From Parahaliea mediterranea (GTDB taxonomy: Bacteria; Pseudomonadota; Gammaproteobacteria; Pseudomonadales; Halieaceae): a DNA stretch of 64,000 nucleotides. The stretch is taken from assembly GCF_017255185.1 (NCBI RefSeq), contig NZ_JAFKCZ010000001.1:434001-498000 (forward strand), in the 5' to 3' direction. Positions 56,636-64,000 of the stretch are shown in pieces (position 1 is the first letter of the stretch; every line of letters begins with the position of its first letter). A program made the position numbers and the translations under genes. The notes under the pieces are model-generated. The model ran no database searches. It saw only the letters and a program-made list of their open reading frames with translations, and was not told the DNA's origin.

Positions 56636-57754
56636 TCAAATCGACGGCGACTGCCGCATGGTCCCCACGATCGCGTGTAAATCCAGGGTCTGGTGATCGC
56701 GCTGCACCGTCACGTCGATATCGTCGCCGGGGCGCAGCATGGCGATCTGGTGCATGGTCTGGCGCCCGTCCTGGATCGGTTCGCCGTCGAGGTGGGTGAT
56801 GATATCCCCGAGTTTCACCCCGGCGCGCTGCGCCGGGCTGTCCTCGGTGATCGCCGCCACCACCAGCGCCTGCCCGATGGGCGTGCCGTTGTCGATGCGC
56901 CGCACCGGCTCCACGCTGACCCCCAGCCAGCCGCGGATCACCTCGCCGTAGTCGATCAGGTCCTGCATCACGAACACCGCCAGGTTGACCGGGATCGCCA
57001 GGCTGATGCCGATACCGGTCGGCGAGGTGGCGCGGCCCTGGTCGCCCGCGGTGTAAATCAGGGTATTGATGCCCACCAGGCGCCCCCGGGTGTCCACCAG
57101 CGCGCCGCCGGAGTTGCCCAGGTGAATGATGGCGTCGGTCTGGATGTAGTCCTCGTAGGTGTTGCGCTGCAGCCCCCAGCGCCCCAGCGCCGACACGATG
57201 CCCTGGGTCACCGAATTGCCGAAGCCCAGGGGGTTGCCGATGGCCAGTACCACGTCGCCCACCCGGGTGTCCTCCGAGTCGCCCAGCTCCACCGGTTGCA
57301 GGTGGGGCAGGTCGATCTTCAGCACCGCGAGGTCGGTGGCGGGGTCGGTGCCAATGACCCGCGCCTTGGCCAGGCGGCCGTCGTGCAGCAACACCTGGAT
57401 GGCGTCCACTTCGCTGATCACGTGGTTGTTGGTGAGAATGTGTCCCTCGCTGGTCATGATGACCCCGGAGCCCAGCGACTGCTCGATGCGTTGACGCTGC
57501 TCCTGCGGCGGGGCGAAACGACTGGAAAACATGTTCTCCAGCAGTGGCCGGCGACGTTCGGGGACCAGGCGGGCGGTATAGATATTCACCACCGCGGGGC
57601 TGGCGCTGCGCACCGCGGCCGCGTAACTGACGGACGCGGGGGCCACCGCCTCGACCCCGCGGGTCTCGGGCAGTACGTAACGGTCCAGAATCAGTAGAGC
57701 CGCGAACAGCCCGGCAATCGCGGGCCAGGCGATGAATTTCAGGGTTTCTCTCAT
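56636..57754 (-). CDS. DegS/AlgW-type periplasmic serine protease
   Basis: A 372-residue inner-membrane-anchored trypsin-like protease that starts the sigma-E/AlgU response by cutting the anti-sigma factor. N-terminal anchor (IAWPAIAGLFAALLILDRYV), catalytic His in ILTNNHVISEV, Asp in ATDLAVLKID, Ser in HLGNSGGALVD, then one PDZ domain (residues about 270-360; SPAQRAGVKLGDIITHLDGE). AlgW versus DegS naming depends on lineage. Confidence 0.93.
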   Translation of the reverse strand: MRETLKFIAWPAIAGLFAALLILDRYVLPETRGVEAVAPASVSYAAAVRSASPAVVNIYTARLVPERRRPLLENMFSSRFAPPQEQRQRIEQSLGSGVIMTSEGHILTNNHVISEVDAIQVLLHDGRLAKARVIGTDPATDLAVLKIDLPHLQPVELGDSEDTRVGDVVLAIGNPLGFGNSVTQGIVSALGRWGLQRNTYEDYIQTDAIIHLGNSGGALVDTRGRLVGINTLIYTAGDQGRATSPTGIGISLAIPVNLAVFVMQDLIDYGEVIRGWLGVSVEPVRRIDNGTPIGQALVVAAITEDSPAQRAGVKLGDIITHLDGEPIQDGRQTMHQIAMLRPGDDIDVTVQRDHQTLDLHAIVGTMRQSPSI

Positions 57755-57865
57755 AACGCCGCCGTGTGAGGTTAGCCGCTGCATTGTATATGATGCCTGC
57801 TTTCAGTGTCCCGTCCGCCGTGGCGGGAATGTCCATCCGGCGCCGATGAATTGGAGGTAAATCCC

Positions 57866-58627
57866 ATGTCCGTATCCCTGCGGGAACTGCAACTGGAACT
57901 GGACCGGCTGCTGCAGCCGCAACTGTTTCGCGACTACTGTCCCAACGGGCTCCAGGTGGAGGGCCGGCCCAGCGTGCGCCGCCTCGCCACCGGGGTGACC
58001 GCCAGCCAGGCCCTGCTCGATGCCGCCATCGACTGGGGCGCCGATGCGATCCTGGTGCATCACGGCTACTTCTGGAAGGGGGAGGAGGCCCCGGTGGTGG
58101 GCATGAAGCGCCGCCGGCTGGCCGCGCTACTGGCCAACGAGGTGAGCCTGCTGGCCTACCACCTGCCGCTGGACGCCCACCCCGAGCTCGGCAACAACGC
58201 CTGCCTTGGGCGCCTGCTGGGTGTCGAGGAGAGCGAAGCCCTGTTCCCCGGCCGCAGCGACGGTGTCGGTAACGTGGCCACCCTGGAAGCGCCGCGGACG
58301 GTGGCGCAGGTGGTGGCGCAGTTGCGCGAGCTGACCGGGCGCGAGCCGCTGTTTGTCGGTGATGGCGAACGCGAAGTGCAGCGCGTGGCCTGGTGCACGG
58401 GCGCCGCCCAGGGTTATATCGATGCCGCCTTGGCCGCGGGAGCAGATCTCTATATCACCGGCGAAGTCTCGGAACCGACGGTGCACACGGCGCGGGAGGA
58501 GGGTATCGCGTTTATCGCCGCCGGCCACCACGCCACCGAGCGCTACGGGGTGCAGGCGGTCGGGGCCTGCATGGCCGAGCGCTTCGATGTCGAGCACCGG
58601 TTTATCGATATCGACAACCCGGTGTAG
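57866..58627 (+). CDS. Nif3-like dinuclear metal center protein
   Basis: A 253-residue protein of the Nif3/YbgI family. Metal-binding VHHGYFWKG and the later GHHATERYG are typical; it may act on GTP cyclohydrolase-like substrates, though function is unknown. ATG preceded by TTGGAGGT. Divergent from algW, convergent with zapG. Confidence 0.9.
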   Translation: MSVSLRELQLELDRLLQPQLFRDYCPNGLQVEGRPSVRRLATGVTASQALLDAAIDWGADAILVHHGYFWKGEEAPVVGMKRRRLAALLANEVSLLAYHLPLDAHPELGNNACLGRLLGVEESEALFPGRSDGVGNVATLEAPRTVAQVVAQLRELTGREPLFVGDGEREVQRVAWCTGAAQGYIDAALAAGADLYITGEVSEPTVHTAREEGIAFIAAGHHATERYGVQAVGACMAERFDVEHRFIDIDNPV

Positions 58628-58631
58628 AGCG

Positions 58632-59117
58632 TCAGCTTTTCTCGGTTTCTTCGATGGTCGCCTGCGGCTGGGGCTTGGCCGGGCGCTCCCGGTCCAGGCC
58701 GAATTCCTCGTTCAGCATGCCCTTTTCCTCGGGCGAGGACTTGGGGGCGTAATCGAGGGGAGGCTGGATATTCGCCAGGTGGGAGGGAATTTCCGCGTCG
58801 TCGCCGGCGCTTTGCAGGCGCTCCAGGGAAATGGGGCCCTGGCCCTGGCACAGGGTCGCGGCGCCGGTGGCCAGGTGGTTGTGCACGTCGCGGTAGCTGT
58901 CGGTGAGGGAGTTCAGCAGTTTCGCCGTCTTCGCGAAGTGGTCCACCACCTCGTCCTCGTAGGCGCGTTTGTCCTGGATGACCTGATCCAGCTTGCGCTC
59001 AACCTCGCGGTACTTCTTGCCCTCGGCCGAACCGCGACGTCCCAGCAACAGGCCGAGACCGAGTCCGGCCAGCAGGGCGACAACAGCCGAAGCAGCGACG
59101 ATGGTTAAGCTATACAC
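58632..59117 (-). CDS. zapG: ZapG/YhcB (DUF1043) division protein
   Basis: A 161-residue membrane protein with one N-terminal helix (VVALLAGLGLGLLLGRRGSA), then a coiled-coil segment (REVERKLDQVIQDKRAYEDE) and an acidic tail. YhcB family members join the divisome and elongasome. GTG start at 59117. Confidence 0.88.
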   Translation of the reverse strand: MYSLTIVAASAVVALLAGLGLGLLLGRRGSAEGKKYREVERKLDQVIQDKRAYEDEVVDHFAKTAKLLNSLTDSYRDVHNHLATGAATLCQGQGPISLERLQSAGDDAEIPSHLANIQPPLDYAPKSSPEEKGMLNEEFGLDRERPAKPQPQATIEETEKS

Positions 59118-59324
59118 AGGCGGTTCCTCATGGGCGGGTACAACAGGCTGGCCAGTATACCCGAATCAATTCAGGACAAAAGCGCCAAGCGAAAACCGTC
59201 TCGTCGCGGCCGCGGTCCGTGATTGCCTTCGGCGCGCGGGCTGGGTAAAGTGGCCGCTTTTCGACTTCCTGCGCCGGGCGCCCCTGGCCAGCTACGCCAA
59301 ATTTCTTCCGCGCGAGCCAGTCAC

Positions 59325-60434
59325 TTGACCACTGCCACCACTCCCCTGCAGCGCTATCAGTCCGATCTCCAGCGCGAGGGTTTTTCCCACGACCCGGCCC
59401 AGGAGCAGGCGGTCCACGCGTTGCAGGATCTGTACACGCGCCTGTTGCAGCGCAAGCGCGCCGATGGCGGCGCCCTGCAGGACTTGTGGCGGCGCTTGAA
59501 GCGCGAGCGCCCGGAGCCGGAGGTCGGGCTCTATTTCTGGGGTGGCGTCGGTCGCGGCAAGACCTACCTGGTGGATACGTTTTACGATTGCCTGCCGTTT
59601 CCGGACAAGATGCGGGTGCATTTTCACCGTTTCATGCAACGCGTGCACGCGGAGCTGAAATCGCTCGAGGGCGAGAAAAATCCGCTGGAGCAGGTGGCCG
59701 ACCGCCTGGCGGGGGAGGCCTGCGTGGTCTGCTTCGACGAGTTTTTTGTCACCGATATCGCCGACGCGATGATCCTCGGAGGGCTGATGGAGGCCCTGTT
59801 CGAGCGGGGGGTGACCCTGGTGGCGACCTCCAATATCGTGCCCTCGAAGCTCTATGAAAACGGCTTGCAGCGGCAGCGGTTTTTGCCCGCGATCGCCCTG
59901 ATTGAGCGCTACACCAAGGTGATAAACGTGGATGCCGGGGTGGACTATCGCCTGCGCACCCTGCAGCGCGCGGAACTCTACCACTGCCCCCTGGACGAGC
60001 AGGCGGATATCAGCCTGCGGCGCAGTTTCGAGCAATTGGCGCCGGAGCCGGGCAAGCACTGGGAGCGCATCCAGGTCAATGGCCGCTACCTGACCTGCCG
60101 CTGCCTGGCGGACGATGTCGCGTGGTTTGATTTCGCCGAGCTTTGCGACGGGCCCCGGTCCCAGAATGACTATATCGAGCTGGCGCGCGAGTTCCACGCG
60201 GTGCTGATTTCCGGGGTGCCGGCGCTGGGGTCGGGCAACGACGACGCCGCGCGGCGGTTCATCAACCTGGTGGACGAGTTTTACGATCGCAACGTAAAGT
60301 TGGTGCTGGCCGCCGACCGGCCGCTGCTGGAGCTGTATGCGGGCGGGCGCCTGGAGTTCGAGTTTCAGCGCACGGTGTCGCGCCTGCAGGAAATGCAGTC
60401 CATCGAGTATCTGGGCAGGGAGCACCGGCCGTAG
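59325..60434 (+). CDS. zapE: Cell division protein ZapE (AFG1-like ATPase)
   Basis: A 369-residue AAA-type ATPase regulating the Z-ring. Walker A is GGVGRGKTYLVDTF and Walker B VVCFDEFFVTDIADAM, with sensor 1 VATSNIVPSKLYENGL. Start TTG 59325 (LTTATTPLQRYQ) chosen by match; the frame is open 34 codons upstream. Followed by rplM, the usual neighbour in gammaproteobacteria. Confidence 0.93.
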   Translation: MTTATTPLQRYQSDLQREGFSHDPAQEQAVHALQDLYTRLLQRKRADGGALQDLWRRLKRERPEPEVGLYFWGGVGRGKTYLVDTFYDCLPFPDKMRVHFHRFMQRVHAELKSLEGEKNPLEQVADRLAGEACVVCFDEFFVTDIADAMILGGLMEALFERGVTLVATSNIVPSKLYENGLQRQRFLPAIALIERYTKVINVDAGVDYRLRTLQRAELYHCPLDEQADISLRRSFEQLAPEPGKHWERIQVNGRYLTCRCLADDVAWFDFAELCDGPRSQNDYIELAREFHAVLISGVPALGSGNDDAARRFINLVDEFYDRNVKLVLAADRPLLELYAGGRLEFEFQRTVSRLQEMQSIEYLGREHRP

Positions 60435-60554
60435 GCTTCTTGCCGCCGTTGCTGGCTCGCGGCGAAGGAGGTACCTGTCGCTGTTGGCGACAGTGCTGGT
60501 GGGCGCGTCTTTGCAGGCTCTCCGGGGCCTCGATTTTTTCTTTTGGCTCCCCGC

Positions 60555-60583
60555 TTGAAAAGGCGGGGTGCTTTGAGTAGTAT
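60555..60583 (+). promoter_or_regulatory. Predicted promoter of rplM-rpsI
   Basis: TTGAAA (60555-60560), exactly 17 bases, TAGTAT (60578-60583), then TCGCGC. Transcription would begin near 60590. A small hairpin CCCCGC/GGCGGG overlaps the -35, and CTGTCGC/GCGACAG (60474-60492) lies upstream. Confidence 0.65.
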
Positions 60584-60624
60584 TCGCGCTCTTGAAATTG
60601 GAGCCCTCCAAGAGGCGGTTATTG

Positions 60625-61053
60625 ATGAAAACTTTTAGTGCCAAAGCTGAGGACGTGAGCCGCGACTGGTATGTGGTCGATGCGTCCGACAAGACTCTGG
60701 GACGCCTGGCCAGTGAGATTGCCCACCGTCTGCGTGGCAAGCACAAGCCCGAATATACGCCCCACGTCGACACCGGCGACTACATCGTGGTGATCAACGC
60801 GGAGAAAGTGCGGGTGACCGGCAACAAGGCGACCGACAAGATGTATCACCACCACACCGGGTACCCCGGCGGCCTGAAATCGATCTCGTTCGAGAAACTG
60901 ATCGACAAGGCTCCCGAGCGTGTGATCCAGGGTGCGGTCAAGGGCATGCTGCCGCGCAACCCGCTGGGTCGCGCCATGTTCAAGAAGCTGAAGGTGTACG
61001 CGGGTGCCGAGCATCCCCACGCCGCGCAGCAGCCGCAAGCACTGAATATCTAA
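60625..61053 (+). CDS. rplM: 50S ribosomal protein L13
   Basis: A 142-residue L13 beginning [20 protein letters not shown], with [20 protein letters not shown] and [20 protein letters not shown]. Same length as E. coli (142). Cotranscribed with rpsI 12 bases downstream. Confidence 0.98.
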   Translation: MKTFSAKAEDVSRDWYVVDASDKTLGRLASEIAHRLRGKHKPEYTPHVDTGDYIVVINAEKVRVTGNKATDKMYHHHTGYPGGLKSISFEKLIDKAPERVIQGAVKGMLPRNPLGRAMFKKLKVYAGAEHPHAAQQPQALNI

Positions 61054-61065
61054 CGGGAATCACCT

Positions 61066-61458
61066 ATGTCAGCTACCCAATACTACGGAACCGGTCGTCG
61101 CAAGACATCCACTGCCCGCGTTTTCCTGCAAAACGGTGGGGGCAACATCACCGTGAACAAGCGCCCGCTCGACCAGTACTTCGGTCGTGAGGTGGCGCGC
61201 ATGATCGTGCGTCAGCCCCTGGAGCTCGCGGAGGTGTCCGATAAGTTCGACATCAACGTGACCGTGGCCGGCGGCGGCAGCTTCGGCCAGGCCGGCGCCA
61301 TCCGTCACGGCATTACCCGTGCGCTGATGGAGTACGACGAGTCCCTGCGCGGCACCCTGCGCGGCGCCGGCTATGTCACTCGTGACGCCCGTGCCGTGGA
61401 GCGTAAGAAAGTGGGTCTGCGCAAGGCGCGCAAACGCCCGCAGTTCTCCAAGCGCTGA
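61066..61458 (+). CDS. rpsI: 30S ribosomal protein S9
   Basis: A 130-residue S9 ending in the conserved [15 protein letters not shown] tail that reaches the P-site tRNA. N-terminal [15 protein letters not shown]. Followed by a terminator. Confidence 0.98.
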   Translation: MSATQYYGTGRRKTSTARVFLQNGGGNITVNKRPLDQYFGREVARMIVRQPLELAEVSDKFDINVTVAGGGSFGQAGAIRHGITRALMEYDESLRGTLRGAGYVTRDARAVERKKVGLRKARKRPQFSKR

Positions 61459-61510
61459 TTCGCTTTTGCGATGGGTGGCCCGTCCCGGCGCCGCCCGATC
61501 CAGTCCAGAA

Positions 61511-61545
61511 AACGTCCGGCCTGTATGCAGGTCGGACGTTTTTTT
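61511..61545 (+). terminator. Rho-independent terminator after rpsI
   Basis: Stem aacgtccg/cggacgtt with an inner ctg/cag pair and loop TATG, followed by TTTTTT(G). It closes rplM-rpsI and separates petA. Confidence 0.85.
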
Positions 61546-61716
61546 GTTTCTGGAGGGGGGCGTTTTTCCGCCGCATGGCGCTGGAAAAGGCTGCCAGATC
61601 AAGGGGTTTACCTTGTCAGTTCCCGTTAAAATCATTACTATTTGCAGCATTTTCGCAAAGCGGTCCCGGTAGTCTGGCAGCCTCTGCCAGTAGGCCGAAA
61701 ATAAGGGGAGAAAAAC

Positions 61717-62313
61717 ATGAGTAGCGATGGCGTGAACACCGGCAGGAGGCGCTTCCTGACGGCGGCCACCAGCGCGGTGGGGGTTGCCGGTGCGGTGGGC
61801 ATCGCGGTGCCTTTCGTGGGGTCCTGGAACCCCTCGGCGAAGGCAAAAGCCGCCGGTGCGCCGGTCAAGGCCGATATCGGCAAGCTCGAACCCGGCCAGA
61901 TGGTCGTGGTGGAGTGGCGGGGCAAGCCGGTCTACGTTGTTCATCGTACTTCCGAAATGATCGAGGGGCTGCCTCAGCTCGACGATCGCCTCAAGGACCC
62001 GGCCTCTGAAATCTCCAAGCAGCCGGCGTATATCTCCGGCGAGGGGCGTGCCCTGCGCCCGGAAATCTTCGTTGCGGTGGGCCTGTGCACCCACCTGGGC
62101 TGCGCTCCCAAGTACCGCCCCGAGGTGGGTGCCGCCGATCTCGGTGGTGACGCCTGGCTGGGCGGTTTCTTCTGTCCATGCCACGGGTCCAAGTTCGATC
62201 TCGCGGGTCGTGTTTATTCCGGTGTGCCGGCTTCCGCCAACCTGGAAATCCCGCCCTATTCCTACGAGAGCGACAATGTCCTGGTAATTGGCGTGGATGC
62301 GGAGGCTGCCTGA
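61717..62313 (+). CDS. petA: Ubiquinol-cytochrome c reductase Rieske iron-sulfur subunit
   Basis: A 198-residue Rieske protein of the bc1 complex. A Tat-like RRRFLTAATSAVGVAG anchor, then the 2Fe-2S boxes CTHLGC and CPCHGS. AGGGGAG before the ATG. TGATG coupling to the next gene. Confidence 0.97.
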   Translation: MSSDGVNTGRRRFLTAATSAVGVAGAVGIAVPFVGSWNPSAKAKAAGAPVKADIGKLEPGQMVVVEWRGKPVYVVHRTSEMIEGLPQLDDRLKDPASEISKQPAYISGEGRALRPEIFVAVGLCTHLGCAPKYRPEVGAADLGGDAWLGGFFCPCHGSKFDLAGRVYSGVPASANLEIPPYSYESDNVLVIGVDAEAA

Positions 62314-64000
62314 TGAATAATATGCTAATTGGGTTACGTGACTGGGTCGATGAGCGCCTGCCGATCATGCGCGCCTGGGACACCCACATGGGCAAGTACT
62401 ACGCGCCCAAGAACTTCAACTTCTGGTACTTTTTTGGCGTGCTGTCCCTGGTGGTGCTGGTCAACCAGCTGCTGACCGGGATCTGGCTCACCATGAGCTA
62501 CACGCCGAGCGCCGAGGCCGCCTTTGCCTCGGTGGAATACATCATGCGCGACGTGGAGTTCGGCTGGATACTGCGCTACATGCATTCCACGGGCGCCTCC
62601 GCCTTCTTCGTGGTGGTGTACCTGCACATGTTCCGCGCCCTGCTGTACGGTTCTTACAAAAAACCGCGGGAGCTGATCTGGATATTCGGCATGCTGATTT
62701 TCGTGGTGCTGATGGCCGAGGCCTTCGTCGGGTACGTACTGCCCTGGGGGCAGATGTCCTACTGGGGCGCCCAGGTGATCATCTCCCTGTTCGGCGCCAT
62801 TCCGGTGGTGGGCGAGGACCTGGTGACCTGGATTCGCGGTGACTACCTCATCTCCGGCGTCACCCTGAACCGCTTCTTCGCCCTGCACGTGGTGGCGCTG
62901 CCCATCGTGCTGCTGGCGCTGGTGGTACTGCACCTGCTGGCCCTGCACGAGGTCGGGTCCAACAACCCCGACGGCGTGGACATCAAGAAGCACAAGGGCC
63001 CCGATGGCATTCCGCTGGACGGCGTGGCTTTCCACCCCTACTACTCGGTGCACGACCTGCAGGCCATCGCGGTGTTCCTGTTCATCTTCTGCGGGGTGAT
63101 TTTCTTCTTCCCCGAGATGGGCGGTTTCTTCCTGGAATTCGCCAACTTCGAGGAGGCCAACGCGCTGAAGACCCCCGAGCACATCGCGCCGGTGTGGTAT
63201 TTCACGCCCTTTTACTCCGTGTTGCGGGCGGTGCCGGACAAGTTCTGGGGCTTCGTGGCCTTCGCCGCATCGGTGGCCATTCCCTTCCTGCTGCCCTGGC
63301 TGGACCGCAGCCCGGTGAAGTCCTGGCGCTACCGGGGCAACATCACCAAGGTGATGCTGGTGCTGTTCGTGGCCAGCTTCCTGATCCTTGGCGTGCTGGG
63401 CGTGAAGGCGCCGACACCGGCGCGCACGGTGCTGGCCCAGATCTGTTCGGTGTTCTACTTCGCCTTCTTCCTCTTCATGCCGCTGTGGTCGGCCATGGAC
63501 CGGACCAAGCCGGTGCCCGAGCGGGTTACTATGGACGGCGGCATGGGCTTCTGGCGCAGCATGGGTGTGTTGGCCCTGATCGGTGCCCTGACCTTTATCC
63601 CCCTGAAGGCGGTGGGTGCGGAGTCCGCGTACCAGTGCGGCAGCATTCCCTGTGATGCCTTCGAGGCGGACCCGCACGACAAGGCGTCGCTGCAGCGCGG
63701 CGCACAGGTCTACCTGAACTATTGCATGGGCTGCCATTCACTGCAGTACACCCGTTACAACCGGGTGGCAAAGGATCTCGGCATTCCCGAGGACCTGATG
63801 GAAGACAACCTGATCTTCGATCCGGAGGTCAAGATCGGTTCGCTGATGGAAAATGCCATGGCGGAAGACGACGCCAAGACCTGGTTCGGCGCCACGCCGC
63901 CGGATCTGACCCTGGTGTCCCGCGCGCGCCAGCCCGAGTGGCTGTATACTTACCTGCGCACCTTCTACAAGGATGAAAGCCGTCCCTGGGGCGTAAATAA
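62313..64000 (+). CDS. Fused cytochrome b / cytochrome c1 of the bc1 complex (partial)
   Basis: A single frame open from ATG 62313 to the window edge (562 codons). Residues 1-405 are cytochrome b: haem His in RYMHSTGAS, YLHMFRALLYG, ALHVVALPI and VLHLLALHEVG; Qo PEHI-type loop EHIAPVWYF. After MDRTKPVPERVT, where petB normally stops, there is no stop codon. The frame continues MDGGMGFWRSMGVLALIG, a signal-like helix, and cytochrome c1 with haem motif NYCMGCHS (63723-63737) and SLQRGAQVYLNYC. This equals the fbcH-type b-c1 polyprotein cut after translation. The c1 end and its Met ligand lie outside. Confidence 0.9.
   Translation, partial: MNNMLIGLRDWVDERLPIMRAWDTHMGKYYAPKNFNFWYFFGVLSLVVLVNQLLTGIWLTMSYTPSAEAAFASVEYIMRDVEFGWILRYMHSTGASAFFVVVYLHMFRALLYGSYKKPRELIWIFGMLIFVVLMAEAFVGYVLPWGQMSYWGAQVIISLFGAIPVVGEDLVTWIRGDYLISGVTLNRFFALHVVALPIVLLALVVLHLLALHEVGSNNPDGVDIKKHKGPDGIPLDGVAFHPYYSVHDLQAIAVFLFIFCGVIFFFPEMGGFFLEFANFEEANALKTPEHIAPVWYFTPFYSVLRAVPDKFWGFVAFAASVAIPFLLPWLDRSPVKSWRYRGNITKVMLVLFVASFLILGVLGVKAPTPARTVLAQICSVFYFAFFLFMPLWSAMDRTKPVPERVTMDGGMGFWRSMGVLALIGALTFIPLKAVGAESAYQCGSIPCDAFEADPHDKASLQRGAQVYLNYCMGCHSLQYTRYNRVAKDLGIPEDLMEDNLIFDPEVKIGSLMENAMAEDDAKTWFGATPPDLTLVSRARQPEWLYTYLRTFYKDESRPWGVN

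Noticed and set aside
56583-57836. Minus-strand ORF of 417 codons overlapping algW in another frame
   Set aside because: Gly/Arg/Pro-rich alternative frame; the algW frame has the full catalytic triad and PDZ domain.
62334-63737. Minus-strand ORF of 467 codons over petB
   Set aside because: His/Gln/Glu-rich shadow of the cytochrome b coding strand.

Overview
The window is a GC-rich, gene-dense bacterial chromosome segment. Gene content and order (hemA-prfA-prmC, tetratricopeptide lipoprotein-lolB-ispE-tRNA-Gln-prs-rplY-pth-ychF, mreBCD-maf-rng-yhdP, gatCAB, rpoN-hpf-ptsN-rapZ-ptsO, kdsD-kdsC-lptCAB, murA-hisG-hisD, zapE-rplM-rpsI-petA-petBC) point to a marine gammaproteobacterium, most likely of the Cellvibrionales/Halieaceae (OM60/NOR5) type. 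The taxonomic call is an inference; no 16S gene is present.

Layout. 1-5.2 kb: the 5' part of a nitroreductase-family gene, an AEC-family carrier, a membrane cytochrome/tetraheme cytochrome c pair, then an amidase-3 enzyme overlapping a predicted outer-membrane protein. A convergent 635-residue membrane protein follows (5.3-7.2 kb). 7.2-10.45 kb is an accessory strip that looks AT-richer than its surroundings. It holds a frameshifted remnant of a fibronectin-III/IPTL-CTERM surface protein, an SH3-domain exported protein without a canonical start codon, a small lipoprotein, a DUF2946-like protein, the first 45 or so residues of a TonB-dependent receptor and the C-terminus of a tyrosine integrase. 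All this ends at the 3' end of tRNA-Met(CAT), so it reads as the scar of a decayed island. 10.8-13.4 kb: a voltage-gated cation channel with an unusual filter, a GST and a divergent WYL regulator.

13.4-20.4 kb is a minus-strand housekeeping block and 20.7-26.9 kb a plus-strand block (hemA, prfA, prmC, E1-like enzyme, DoxX, rhlB). 27-32.8 kb runs mainly minus (cysZ, CWC protein, PA4642-family protein, gatCAB). 33-41.5 kb is the plus-strand mreB-to-yhdP cluster. 41.7-51.7 kb is minus (darP, mgtE, ptsO-rapZ-ptsN-hpf-rpoN, lptBAC-kdsCD, Ca/Na antiporter). 52-56.5 kb is plus (mlaC, ibaG, murA, hisGD). The end carries algW/degS, a Nif3 protein, zapG, zapE, rplM-rpsI and the bc1-complex operon, which runs off the right edge.

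Themes. Cell-envelope assembly dominates: MreBCD shape proteins, lipoprotein and LPS export, MurA, Mla, YhdP, amidase, ZapE/ZapG and a DegS-type stress sensor. A family of palindromic REP-like elements (TGTAGGG plus a perfect hairpin) is scattered through intergenic regions. It forms tandem arrays of 47, 73 and 77 bp period and has supplied stop codons or C-terminal residues to neighbouring genes. Other points of interest are the apparently fused cytochrome b/c1 gene, the ATC start position of mreC, an orphan mlaC, the CavAb-like channel filter and triplicated 51-bp units upstream of prs.
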